Shown: positions 25,649-33,672 of the stretch, piece after piece
Numbering within the stretch: the first letter of the stretch is position 1
How the letters are laid out: each line of letters begins with the position of its first letter
Virus record (IMG/VR): IMGVR_UViG_3300024982_000001
Location: 1-53,823 of that record
Reading direction: 5' to 3' (one strand)
Source of the DNA: a virus
DNA: 53,823 nucleotides
Position numbers and translations under genes: made by a program
The notes under the pieces: model-generated
What the model was told of the DNA's origin: nothing
Databases searched by the model: none
The model's input: only the letters and a program-made list of their open reading frames with translations

Positions 25649-26233
25649 TTATTTCTTTTTTGATTGAGATTCTAAATGTTTTATTTTGGTTTTGACTTGA
25701 TATTCATAAGCATGAAATGCCTCTACGGAACACGAGTTAAAATCAAAGGCAACATTCAACACTGCAGAATAACTTGCCATAACATCAATTATTGAATTTT
25801 CGGATTTAACGCTTTCTTCCTCTATTTTTGGAAGCTTAGCCTTTAATCGATTTATATTTATAGTAATTCCTTTTGCTTCTCTATGGATATTATCAATTTG
25901 CGATTTGTAATTAGGACTGTTTTCGTCAAATTTGTATCCTTCTGATTTTAGTAAAGAAATTATTTTTTCGTCTTTAGAAAATAATAATTGCTCACAGCAC
26001 AATTCAATTATTAAAAATCGTTTCTCCTGGTAATTGATTTCTTTTTCTAAATTAAAAACCTTGTCAACTCCTTTCTTGTTATATTTTTGATTGAATTTAT
26101 CATCTAATTCAACCCAAATTATAGCGAGTTCCTCAAGTGGTTTTTCTTCATCTGAAAGCAATGATAAATCTCCTGTTTCGTAGATTTCCATTTGAATGAC
26201 CTTTGGTAACGTTCTTAATTTATCGTATATCAT
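25649..26233 (-). CDS. Tail assembly chaperone position, second protein
   Basis: A 194-residue protein just upstream of the tape measure gene. It is rich in charged residues and probably helical, with no membrane segment. It overlaps the previous gene as ATGA. In siphophages two tail assembly chaperones usually sit here, often made by frameshift; here the two frames are coupled by a 4-base overlap instead. Function is assigned by position only. Confidence 0.55.
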   Translation of the reverse strand: MIYDKLRTLPKVIQMEIYETGDLSLLSDEEKPLEELAIIWVELDDKFNQKYNKKGVDKVFNLEKEINYQEKRFLIIELCCEQLLFSKDEKIISLLKSEGYKFDENSPNYKSQIDNIHREAKGITININRLKAKLPKIEEESVKSENSIIDVMASYSAVLNVAFDFNSCSVEAFHAYEYQVKTKIKHLESQSKKK

Positions 26234-26679
26234 AATCCGAGTTCTTTTCTGTAATAATTAATTATGAATGGTTTGAATTTGTCTTCGATAACTTTATTTA
26301 AATCGGCATCGGTAAGTCCGAATAAATCATGTGAAAGCCAATTTTCAGAATCTAATATCGTTGCTGTCTTTGAATCGGTTGATCCGAACACAACCATTCC
26401 GTTTTCAACTTTTGCATATAATTTTTCTAAGAAGCTTCCAGTGTCTTTTGCATCGAATGGTTCGCCTTTCTTTTTTGCTCCTTTAGAGATAACCTCAGTA
26501 GCATAAGAATAAAAACCAATTGCATCACCATAAACATCTTTGCTCTTTTCATTTAATTGAATCCTATTCAATTCTGTTAGTTCTTTTTCAATGGACCGTA
26601 TGAAATCAAAAAAAGCTTTAGACACTATGTTTTCGTCTAATTTTTTAACCAACGCTAAATGCTCGGTGAATACGTCCAT
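26230..26679 (-). CDS. Tail assembly chaperone position, first protein
   Basis: A 149-residue, probably helical protein with segments RIQLNEKSKDVYGDAIGF and FLEKLYAKVENGMVVFG. It follows a strong hairpin terminator (26697-26729) and is coupled by ATGA to the next gene. Gene order (tube, then two small genes, then tape measure) suggests the tail assembly chaperone. No direct family match is seen. Confidence 0.5.
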   Translation of the reverse strand: MDVFTEHLALVKKLDENIVSKAFFDFIRSIEKELTELNRIQLNEKSKDVYGDAIGFYSYATEVISKGAKKKGEPFDAKDTGSFLEKLYAKVENGMVVFGSTDSKTATILDSENWLSHDLFGLTDADLNKVIEDKFKPFIINYYRKELGL

Positions 26680-26696
26680 TTGATTTTTATAAAAAA

Positions 26697-26729
26697 AGGA
26701 CGTTATAGAATTTTACTTCTACACGTCCT
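26697..26729 (-). terminator. Terminator inside the tail operon
   Basis: On the minus strand an outer 7-bp stem (26729-26723 with 26703-26697) and an inner TAGAA/TTCTA stem form one long hairpin followed by seven T. It lies between 26752-26961 and the chaperone-position genes. Partial readthrough here would lower tape measure expression relative to tail tube. Confidence 0.7.
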
Positions 26730-26751
26730 CTTATACAATAAATTTAAATTA

Positions 26752-26961
26752 CTATTGTTTTGCTTCTTCTTTTGCTTCTTCTTTGGCTTCTGCCTTATTC
26801 AATGCAATTATGTCATTGAATACAGCTTTCATTTCAGCTGCTCTTTCTTTCGGAGTAATGCCTTTGAAAACGTGCGTGTTTTCAAATTGCTCTCTGAATT
26901 GATCAAAGGTTCCATTCCATCCTTCAGCGAAGGTTATCCCTTTATATTCGTGTCTGGCCAT
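26752..26961 (-). CDS. Hypothetical small tail-region protein, 69 aa
   Basis: A 69-residue protein. The N-terminal half (HEYKGITFAEGWNGTFDQFREQF) looks globular and the C-terminus is an EAKEEAKEEAKQ repeat helix. It lies directly after the tail tube candidate and before an intrinsic terminator, so it should be expressed at tube level. Unknown function. Confidence 0.6.
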   Translation of the reverse strand: MARHEYKGITFAEGWNGTFDQFREQFENTHVFKGITPKERAAEMKAVFNDIIALNKAEAKEEAKEEAKQ

Positions 26962-26972
26962 AACTAAAAAAA

Positions 26973-27845
26973 TTAAGATATACCAGTTACAGAAAGAGAT
27001 CCTATTGACTCATAAGAGTCTTCGGTTTTAGCAACAACACCATTAAGGTCAACAACCAATGTATTCACAAAACCAGTTCCGGTTAGCTCATAAATTCCAT
27101 TAGCATCTGCAGCTACAAATGAGTGGGTTACAGCTACTCCTAAAGCAGTTTTTAAAGTGATGTTTGCAGTTACTAATGAAGTAACAACGTCGCCAGCACA
27201 ACCAGCATCAACAGTGAATTTGATTGATGTTGCAGAAGCGGAAACAAGTTTCAATTCTACATCCATAATACCATTCAAGTCAATATGAGACCAATCTGGT
27301 TTCAATACAACAGGATGATTTTCAAATTCATTGTAATCCTCATAAGTAAGAGTTACTGGAGAATATTGGTAGTTGTCTTTTACAGCATCAACCAATTTAC
27401 CAATCTCAATAGTTACAAGTTGTCCACGAACTTTAGTTCCATCAACAGTAGTTGCTTTGATTTCTTGTGCTTCTGTGAATTCATAAACACGCATTTTTTT
27501 ACCATGAAATGATTTCAAGGCTCTATGCGAACATGGTCCAAGAACACAATTAAAGGTTCTTATTTTTTTACCTACAGAAGTACGATACTTCTTGTTTCCT
27601 TCTTTGAAAGTATCGGCAGTATCAGCAATAGCCAATTCTTCAATTTCAAATAATGGAAAGATTTTCTTTAAATCCCTGTCTGTTTTCCAATCAGCCAATG
27701 TTTTGGCAGAAGTAGCAGTTGCAAATTCTTGTTCAGAAGTCGCTAACGCATGTCGGATTACAGGAGATTGTGTACATTGCTCTTTAGCTCCAGTGTTTAA
27801 AAGGGAGTTGTCTTCTTGAGCGCATTCTACAATATGATTAGACAT
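26973..27845 (-). CDS. Probable major tail (tube) protein with C-terminal Ig-like domain
   Basis: A 290-residue protein located between the head completion genes and the chaperone-position genes. The N-terminal 190 residues include LKKIFPLFEIEELAIADTA and GKLVDAVKDNYQYSP; the last 90 residues (VDAGCAGDVVTSLVTANITL ... LVVDLNGVV) have the repeating strand pattern of an Ig-like domain. Position and size support the tail tube protein; the assignment is inferred. Confidence 0.6.
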   Translation of the reverse strand: MSNHIVECAQEDNSLLNTGAKEQCTQSPVIRHALATSEQEFATATSAKTLADWKTDRDLKKIFPLFEIEELAIADTADTFKEGNKKYRTSVGKKIRTFNCVLGPCSHRALKSFHGKKMRVYEFTEAQEIKATTVDGTKVRGQLVTIEIGKLVDAVKDNYQYSPVTLTYEDYNEFENHPVVLKPDWSHIDLNGIMDVELKLVSASATSIKFTVDAGCAGDVVTSLVTANITLKTALGVAVTHSFVAADANGIYELTGTGFVNTLVVDLNGVVAKTEDSYESIGSLSVTGIS

Positions 27846-27857
27846 AATATATAGTTT

Positions 27858-28412
27858 TTAATGATTACAATTAAATGTGTATTTTAGAATTCCGTTTATT
27901 GAGAAAATATGATATGGCTGCATTCCGTTTAATTTGATATTTGAAATATCAAAACCCTTCAATACATCTTCAATGCCTTTCTCAATTCCGGTAATTTCTA
28001 TTGTTCCTAATTTTTTTAATAGCTTGTAACAAGTATCCTGAATTTCTGTATCCGGCCAATATGTTTTACCTTCAAATAAGCTTACTCCATTAACGAAAAG
28101 CTTTTCAAGGTTTAACATAAAAACAACTTTTATATTTGCTTCAAACTTTTCTTTTTTGATTTGATGGTTATCGCTATCAATGAAGAAAACATTTCCTCCT
28201 GGTGCTTTTGCCGAATCATAATAAACCTCTTTTCGTTTTGGCCATACAGCGTAAAACTCCGGAGTAAATGATTTTCCATCTTTTGAAAGAACTTTTTGAG
28301 CCCTGCCATAAAAATCGACATTTGTGAATCCTAATTTCGAACTCAAAACATTTTGAGTAATCTGTATTTTATTGTCGATTCCTTTTGCAGGATATGCGTT
28401 ATAGTTACTCAT
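27858..28412 (-). CDS. Head-tail joining or tail terminator candidate
   Basis: A 184-residue protein upstream of the tube candidate. Segments include YYDSAKAPGGNVFFIDSDNH and a C-terminal beta-rich part (YHIFSINGILKYTF). In siphophage order this slot holds the tail terminator or a neck protein. I see no diagnostic motif. Confidence 0.5.
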   Translation of the reverse strand: MSNYNAYPAKGIDNKIQITQNVLSSKLGFTNVDFYGRAQKVLSKDGKSFTPEFYAVWPKRKEVYYDSAKAPGGNVFFIDSDNHQIKKEKFEANIKVVFMLNLEKLFVNGVSLFEGKTYWPDTEIQDTCYKLLKKLGTIEITGIEKGIEDVLKGFDISNIKLNGMQPYHIFSINGILKYTFNCNH

Positions 28413-28415
28413 GGC

Positions 28416-29000
28416 CTACCAGATTGAACCGCTATTTACAGTTGCTTTGATTGGAAATATTTTGTTGGTTGCTTTTCTAATGGCTTTGTCCAATTTCTGA
28501 ACTAAACCGCTTGCTACCAATATCCCGGTATCATTTCTGAAACCTTCTAATTCCAGCTTCAAATTTGAAACTGCTAGTTTGGCGTTTCTTTCTACAATGT
28601 TGCTTTCTTTGGTGGTCATTAATAGTTCAAGGACCATCATTGCAACTTTGTAACCAATAGCATCATCAAAAAGAATCGCATTATCAATGATTATATCATC
28701 ATAAGCTGCTGTATTATCATACTGTAGGTTCTTATCCATTATCAATGGAATAATTTCCCTGGTTGCCTGATATTTAAGAGCAGTTAAAATATTGTTGAAT
28801 TTTTCTTCTGCATCATCCCCTGAAACAGGACAAGCTGCAAATATATTTTCAACAGTAACCAATGAATGAAACGATTTGAAAAAACGTCCGGTTGAACCAA
28901 CAGAGTTGGCTTCATCCACCTCAATGGAGAAGCCTTCCTCTAATGGTATTCCGAATCCTATTCTTTCGGATAATTCTACTATGGTATCTTCAGAATACAT
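28416..29000 (-). CDS. Head-tail connector candidate
   Basis: A 194-residue, largely helical protein directly after the major capsid gene. The C-terminal part (VASGLVQKLDKAIRKATNKIFPI) and the overall helix content resemble gp6-type head-tail adaptors. It lies before the tail completion candidate. Assignment is by position. Confidence 0.5.
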   Translation of the reverse strand: MYSEDTIVELSERIGFGIPLEEGFSIEVDEANSVGSTGRFFKSFHSLVTVENIFAACPVSGDDAEEKFNNILTALKYQATREIIPLIMDKNLQYDNTAAYDDIIIDNAILFDDAIGYKVAMMVLELLMTTKESNIVERNAKLAVSNLKLELEGFRNDTGILVASGLVQKLDKAIRKATNKIFPIKATVNSGSIW

Positions 29001-29009
29001 ACTTTGCTA

Positions 29010-30554
29010 TTAAGCTACAGTTGCTGTGATTGTAACAGTGTCAGAAGCTACAATTCCTTCGCTATCCGTAACAGTTAACTTGAATACATAAGTACCAGTT
29101 ACCAATCCGTTTGCTGTCGCGTCAACCACAGTTGCATCAACAAATCCCGGAGTACCTGGTCCAGAAACAACCGTCCATAGATATGATGCAATTGTTTTAT
29201 CTCCTGCTGCAGTTACCGTTGCGTTCAATGCTTTATTAGCAGCGTTGGCAGTAGTATTGGTTCCGGCATCAACTACAGGAATTTCAAGAACAGCTTTCAA
29301 CGTAGTTTCTTTAGCTTTAGATAGTTTGTTAACCAATTTGATTAACTCAACATCAGTATTGCCAGTTGTAGCAGTTACGCCAACAGCAGCCAATGCAACG
29401 ATCAAGTTAGCAACAGTTACAGTGCTATCTTCGTAGATAGTGATAGTTGCGTTACTTTCTGTTTGTCCTAAAGTAGTTTGCGCTTCTGCAGCATCTAATT
29501 GATAGATACTTGAAACATTGCTTACTACAGGAACTGCTAAAGCCTGAGAAGATGTAAACTCAGCAAAAGGCTCATTTTCATGCCATTTTTTAAGCAAGAT
29601 AAACGTGTCTGATTTCGCATAAGTAACGGCTTTGTTCTGACGAGTTTCTTCTGCAAGCATACCGTAGAATAATTTACCAACATTCACTGCCGGAGTAAAT
29701 ATTACTTTGTTTGCTGCCCAAGGAGTCAATACAGTTCTTAAACCGTTTTTCTCGTTGATGATAACTCTATCCACAATAATAATGGTAGGTAGCTTATTTT
29801 TCTTAAGCATTCCATTTACTGCTTCTAAATCCGGAATAGGAATATTAGTGTTTTCACCAGAGAAGTTTTGACTGAAACCATAGAACTGTCTTACTTGCTC
29901 GTTAGCTGCGAAGTTGTCAAACGTAGTATCATCCATTCTCATAATGGTTGGAATATCTCCGTTAGCTTTAGCAGCTTTCATAACACGCTTGATGTCATCA
30001 ATTGGTTTTGCATTAGCATCTGTCCAAATAACTTCGGCACCGAACTTGTTTTCATCTTTATAGTTCAAGTCAATTCTGATACCTAAACCAGTATTGTTTT
30101 CTTGCTCTAAAACGGAAACGCCTTCAGATAGTAACTGCAATCCGATGTATTCCAATTTCTCGTGAACTCCCATGATACACTTTGGAGTGTCTTCAAAGAT
30201 TTTAGCAACCAAAACAGATGTTTCAACATTTCGGCTTTTAAGAATGTCAATATCTGACATCAATTTCTCTGACATTTTCATTTTCATACCGATTTTAGGA
30301 ATATCTCCTGTAGCGGAACCAAATGAACCTCTTCTTTTTAACGGTAAAGCAGAGTCTAACGACACAACGTCAGCAGATACTTGACCACCGTCAACATTAA
30401 GAGATTGCCATTTAAGATCAGTGGAAAGCTCTGGCGAGTACATTTCCTTGTAAGAGTAAGTAGCAACGGTTTTCTTACCGTTAACTCTTTCCTCAATTGC
30501 TTTAGCTAACTTCTTGAAATCAGCAGCCCATTGGATAAATAATGATTCTAACAT
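29010..30554 (-). CDS. Major capsid protein (gpE-like) with C-terminal Ig/PKD-like domain
   Basis: A 514-residue protein. The N-terminal 340 residues fit a lambda gpE-type HK97-fold capsid protein (QVSADVVSLDSALPLKRRG, KIGMKMKMSEKLMSD; later LTPWAANKVIFTP). An Ala/Thr-rich linker follows, and the last 85 residues look like a PKD/Ig-like domain (IASYLWTVVSGPG, GTYVFKLTVTDSEG). Ig-like domains on capsids can bind glycans or mucus. It follows scaffold and decoration genes, as in lambda-like head operons. Confidence 0.85.
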   Translation of the reverse strand: MLESLFIQWAADFKKLAKAIEERVNGKKTVATYSYKEMYSPELSTDLKWQSLNVDGGQVSADVVSLDSALPLKRRGSFGSATGDIPKIGMKMKMSEKLMSDIDILKSRNVETSVLVAKIFEDTPKCIMGVHEKLEYIGLQLLSEGVSVLEQENNTGLGIRIDLNYKDENKFGAEVIWTDANAKPIDDIKRVMKAAKANGDIPTIMRMDDTTFDNFAANEQVRQFYGFSQNFSGENTNIPIPDLEAVNGMLKKNKLPTIIIVDRVIINEKNGLRTVLTPWAANKVIFTPAVNVGKLFYGMLAEETRQNKAVTYAKSDTFILLKKWHENEPFAEFTSSQALAVPVVSNVSSIYQLDAAEAQTTLGQTESNATITIYEDSTVTVANLIVALAAVGVTATTGNTDVELIKLVNKLSKAKETTLKAVLEIPVVDAGTNTTANAANKALNATVTAAGDKTIASYLWTVVSGPGTPGFVDATVVDATANGLVTGTYVFKLTVTDSEGIVASDTVTITATVA

Positions 30555-30557
30555 GGC

Positions 30558-30962
30558 TTAGTCTTGTGTAAATCTGATTAATACTAAATCTGTTTTTGCT
30601 CCGGCTGGTGTGGTAAATCCTCCACCATTTACAAATGCTACTTCATTTACAGTTCCACGAACCATAATAGATGCAAAAGGTTTAGCTTTCAAGATGCTTG
30701 AAACTAAAATACCTTTGTAGGTGTGACCACCTGGCAAAGCAACATAAGCTCCTGAAGTTACATTCAAAGGCTTTAATACCTTTGTTGCAGTTTCTTCAAT
30801 GATAATGTGCCCTGCATTGATTTGACCTGTTGGAGTGTATCCTGATACATCCAAGGTCTTTCCTCCTGGAATAGTTTCTAGGTTCTGAACGATAACAATG
30901 CTATCGAATTCAGTAGAAACATTTTCCGGAGTACCGTTTAAATTTGCAGTCGTTCCTGACAT
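30558..30962 (-). CDS. Head decoration protein candidate
   Basis: A 134-residue beta-rich protein between the scaffold and major capsid genes, the usual place of a gpD-like decoration protein. It contains TPTGQINAGHIIIEETAT, YVALPGGHTYKGILVSSI and a C-terminal VLIRFTQD. Together with the capsid protein it probably stabilises the expanded head. Confidence 0.65.
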   Translation of the reverse strand: MSGTTANLNGTPENVSTEFDSIVIVQNLETIPGGKTLDVSGYTPTGQINAGHIIIEETATKVLKPLNVTSGAYVALPGGHTYKGILVSSILKAKPFASIMVRGTVNEVAFVNGGGFTTPAGAKTDLVLIRFTQD

Positions 30963-30989
30963 GATTTTTACTTTTTTAAAGATTAAAGT

Positions 30990-31652
30990 TTAGATATTGA
31001 ACTGATCAACAACATTATCTATCACTTTTTGCTCAGAACCTTTTACAGTATCACCTGCTGGAGGTGGTCCTGAATAGCCTAAATTATTAGCGATGTTTTG
31101 GGTAAGTCCGCTATACTCCGTTTCCAAATTCGTAACCTGCGCTGCGATTTCATCTTCCGTCGTTTCGGGTGTAACAACCAATCTTTTCAACCAGTTTTCT
31201 TTTACTTCAGGAGTTAAGCCTTTAAGAACTTCAGAATTTTCAAAGGCTGCTTTTGCCGATATACTCTTTGTTTCTACAACTTTACCTGATTTAAGTGCTT
31301 CAACTTCTCCTGTCAATTTTCCAATTGCATCAAGCAATTTTTGATTAGGATCGTCTGCTGGTTTAGGTGGTGCTGGTGGATCAGCTGGCGGATTCGGTGG
31401 TGTAGGTGGATCAGTTGGTTTTTTCTGGTTTGCTTCCAAAGTCCGAACTCTGTCGTCCTCTTTCGCAATGTCTTCAAATGACATAATGCCGTTGAAGTCT
31501 TCCAATACCAAATCGATTGCTGCATCATCTGCATCATCTGCCGGTTTTGTTGCAAGTTTATCCGCAATCGCGTCTAACCTCTTAGTCGATAAGTTAGCCT
31601 TAGGATATTTAATCTTAAGTCTCTCCTTAATCTTTACTGCTGTTACTGCCAT
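30990..31652 (-). CDS. Scaffold protein candidate
   Basis: A 220-residue protein from the ATG at 31652 (a longer frame begins at TTG codons inside the promoter and is rejected). It is charged and helical, with a central proline-rich linker (DPPTPPNPPADPP) and a coiled coil around residues 105-135. This composition, and its position before the decoration and capsid genes, fits a capsid scaffold. It is the first gene after late promoter A, with a leader of about 20 bases. Confidence 0.68.
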   Translation of the reverse strand: MAVTAVKIKERLKIKYPKANLSTKRLDAIADKLATKPADDADDAAIDLVLEDFNGIMSFEDIAKEDDRVRTLEANQKKPTDPPTPPNPPADPPAPPKPADDPNQKLLDAIGKLTGEVEALKSGKVVETKSISAKAAFENSEVLKGLTPEVKENWLKRLVVTPETTEDEIAAQVTNLETEYSGLTQNIANNLGYSGPPPAGDTVKGSEQKVIDNVVDQFNI

Positions 31653-31679
31653 GATAAATGTTTTTTGATTTATATGCAA

Positions 31680-31724
31680 CAAATATATAAAATATTATTC
31701 TTATTTAGTCTAAATAAAAATAAG
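31680..31724 (-). promoter_or_regulatory. Late promoter A with 17-bp dyad
   Basis: The -7 box TATATTTG is at 31687-31680 (minus). The dyad TTATTTAGTCTAAATAA lies at 31701-31717, 13 bases upstream, as at late promoter B. The two blocks agree at 42 of 45 positions. It drives the head and tail operon starting at 31652 and lies just downstream of the Fur-like gene. Confidence 0.82.
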
Positions 31725-31740
31725 GTATTTTTTTAAAGAA

Positions 31741-31765
31741 AAAACCACCCCGAATAGAAGTGGTT
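31741..31765 (-). terminator. Terminator after the terminase-portal-regulator operon
   Basis: On the minus strand AAACCAC (31765-31759) pairs with GTGGTTT (31747-31741), followed by a run of T. It separates the packaging operon from late promoter A. Confidence 0.75.
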
Positions 31766-31856
31766 TAATAGCAATGTTTTTGATTAAGATAGCTAATCCT
31801 TTTTCAAGTTTTCGCCTAACCTCGGAAGACTTAATCATAACATTCGAGCCGCCCTG

Positions 31857-32234
31857 TTAATATGATTTTTCAAGTCTGTTTTTAGCTAAATCCTGAAAAT
31901 ATTTTAAAGGTTCACGTTCCAAAGCATTATCAATTTCATCCTGATTGGTATTGAATGTGAAATCAGTTGGAGGTTTTAGAATTTTAGCATCAATCATCAA
32001 GTTTTTAAAATGATAGACAGTTGCAAGTGCTATTCGATGCTTCTTGGCCATTTCATCCACCCACGTTGATTTGAATTGCTTTAGCTTACAAAACTCTTCA
32101 GTCAAAATGTTTCTTTCAAAAGTCAATCGCATGTTGTTGTGCTTGAAATAATTGACAATATTATTTTTCATGATTTCGTTTAGTGCTTCATTTTCCATAA
32201 TCAATTTAGTATTGTATGTACTTACTGTACTCAT
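31857..32234 (-). CDS. Fur-like winged-helix DNA-binding protein without metal-binding domain
   Basis: A 125-residue protein from the ATG at 32234 (one base after the portal stop; a longer frame overlaps portal). Residues about 24-88 align by eye with the N-terminal winged helix of Fur: MRLTFERNILTEEF matches the VTxxRxxIL region and IALATVYHFKNLMIDAKIL matches IGLATVYRVLNQFDDAGIV in E. coli Fur. The Fur C-terminal metal and dimer domain (HHHDH, Cys pairs) is absent; the last 35 residues are a charged helix. It lies next to late promoter A, whose A/T-rich dyad has Fur-family symmetry. A late regulator is my inference. Confidence 0.7.
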   Translation of the reverse strand: MSTVSTYNTKLIMENEALNEIMKNNIVNYFKHNNMRLTFERNILTEEFCKLKQFKSTWVDEMAKKHRIALATVYHFKNLMIDAKILKPPTDFTFNTNQDEIDNALEREPLKYFQDLAKNRLEKSY

Positions 32235-32235
32235 T

Positions 32236-33666
32236 TTACGCCGGAGTTGGTTTAATCTCTTTTGCCTTATTATCCTCTGCAATTCTATTAATCTCAGCTT
32301 GCGGATCATCACTCATATCTAGAATTTTGATTCCGGTTTCCTTACTCATTACTCCAGCTGATACAGCAGAAGAAACAATATCGACAGCTTCTTTCACATC
32401 ATCCGGTAGAATTGAATTGAATTGGATATCATAAAAAAGTTTTTGAGATTCTGCTTTCAATCCGGTGTTGGTAGTTGTAACCATTCCAGAAATAAGTACG
32501 TTGATGATGCGTTCAATCATTGTTCTGTTTTCTCCTTCGTTTGCTGATGCTTTAATAACACTATCCAAGAATAACAACCTCAAAGCAACACCTGATATCT
32601 GGCCAATTCCCTTCACGTTATTGAAAGAAAGATTAGGTGTTGATGTGATGGCATAGATTAGATTTTCAAGAGTGTTCAATTCAAGTTTATTTGATTCAGG
32701 CGCTGTGTCCGCTGTAAGGAATTGAACATCGCTTCTTATTTCGTTCCCTTCATTATCAATTTTAATTTCACAAAGCCAGGCTTTACCATCTTCATCTTTA
32801 TCTGGAGCGTTTTTGACTTCTCCATAAATCTTAAGCATTGGATGTCCGGAATAATCATTGCTGGCTCCCAATTTAGAAATTGCCACCTCAAATCTATCAA
32901 TCATTGCCTGAGCATCGAACCACTCTGGTTGTTCCTGGTCAACATAAACAACAGGAATTCTATCGAAACCGTGAGGTTCAATAATCGGTGGATTTTGTCC
33001 AACTATCTTATGAACGGTTTTCTCTGAATAAATCCAGGTATTTATCAACTCCTTACCTTCAGCATCCTTATTCTTAAATATCCAAGTAAAGAATAGCATA
33101 TTTCCAAACGCATCGAAATAAGGATACATTGAACCGCTCGTGTTTTGAAGAATAGAAAGCTTGATTTCTTTCCTTTGTCCTGATATTCCAAAAAATGCCA
33201 ATGCCTTTTGAATTAAAGAACCTTCTTTGATGTCAGTAATACTGAATACAATTGCAGCTTGAGTCTCTGATTTTTTTAGGGAAACAACTTTATTGATAGC
33301 GGCATCAATCCGATTGATTTTCCACAGTCTTTTTAATAATTCGTCAAGTTTAGAGTCAGTACCTTTTTCAAAAGAAGGAATCAATGTTACTGGCTTACCT
33401 ACTTCAAAAGCAGTTGCGGTACCAACTATTTTTTTGATGAATGGTACCGGAATACGAACACCTAAAACCGTTTTAGATTTTTCTGTACCTGCATTAACAG
33501 GTTTGTCTTTTTGGATTTCTCCAATCTGAGTTTCTCTAATTTTACGGTCCGTCGCTTTGTATTCCTTGATTATTTTTTCAATCGCTCCGGCATCTTTCCC
33601 CTGAGATTTTAATAATGTAATAGCTTTAGTTTGATCTGTAGTCAATAATGCAATGATTTCTTCCAT
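32236..33666 (-). CDS. Portal protein
   Basis: A 476-residue protein following the large terminase gene by 6 bases. It has the SPP1 gp6-type (Phage_prot_Gp6) layout: an N-terminal wing (VPFIKKIVGTATAFEVGKPV), a central part with HGFDRIPVVYVDQEQPE, and a C-terminal helical region (TTNTGLKAESQKLFYDIQF...SKETGIKIL). The portal forms the dodecameric channel for DNA packaging and ejection. Confidence 0.9.
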   Translation of the reverse strand: MEEIIALLTTDQTKAITLLKSQGKDAGAIEKIIKEYKATDRKIRETQIGEIQKDKPVNAGTEKSKTVLGVRIPVPFIKKIVGTATAFEVGKPVTLIPSFEKGTDSKLDELLKRLWKINRIDAAINKVVSLKKSETQAAIVFSITDIKEGSLIQKALAFFGISGQRKEIKLSILQNTSGSMYPYFDAFGNMLFFTWIFKNKDAEGKELINTWIYSEKTVHKIVGQNPPIIEPHGFDRIPVVYVDQEQPEWFDAQAMIDRFEVAISKLGASNDYSGHPMLKIYGEVKNAPDKDEDGKAWLCEIKIDNEGNEIRSDVQFLTADTAPESNKLELNTLENLIYAITSTPNLSFNNVKGIGQISGVALRLLFLDSVIKASANEGENRTMIERIINVLISGMVTTTNTGLKAESQKLFYDIQFNSILPDDVKEAVDIVSSAVSAGVMSKETGIKILDMSDDPQAEINRIAEDNKAKEIKPTPA

Positions 33667-33672
33667 GGTAAT

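Noticed and set aside
25649-26679. Programmed frameshift between the two chaperone-position genes
   Set aside because: The second gene has its own ATG overlapping the first stop (ATGA), so coupled translation explains the arrangement without a shift; I did not see a slippery heptamer at the join.
31718-31856. A 42-codon frame on the minus strand between the Fur-like gene and late promoter A
   Set aside because: It runs through the terminator at 31741-31765 and ends in the dyad element. No family resemblance is visible, so it is most likely chance.
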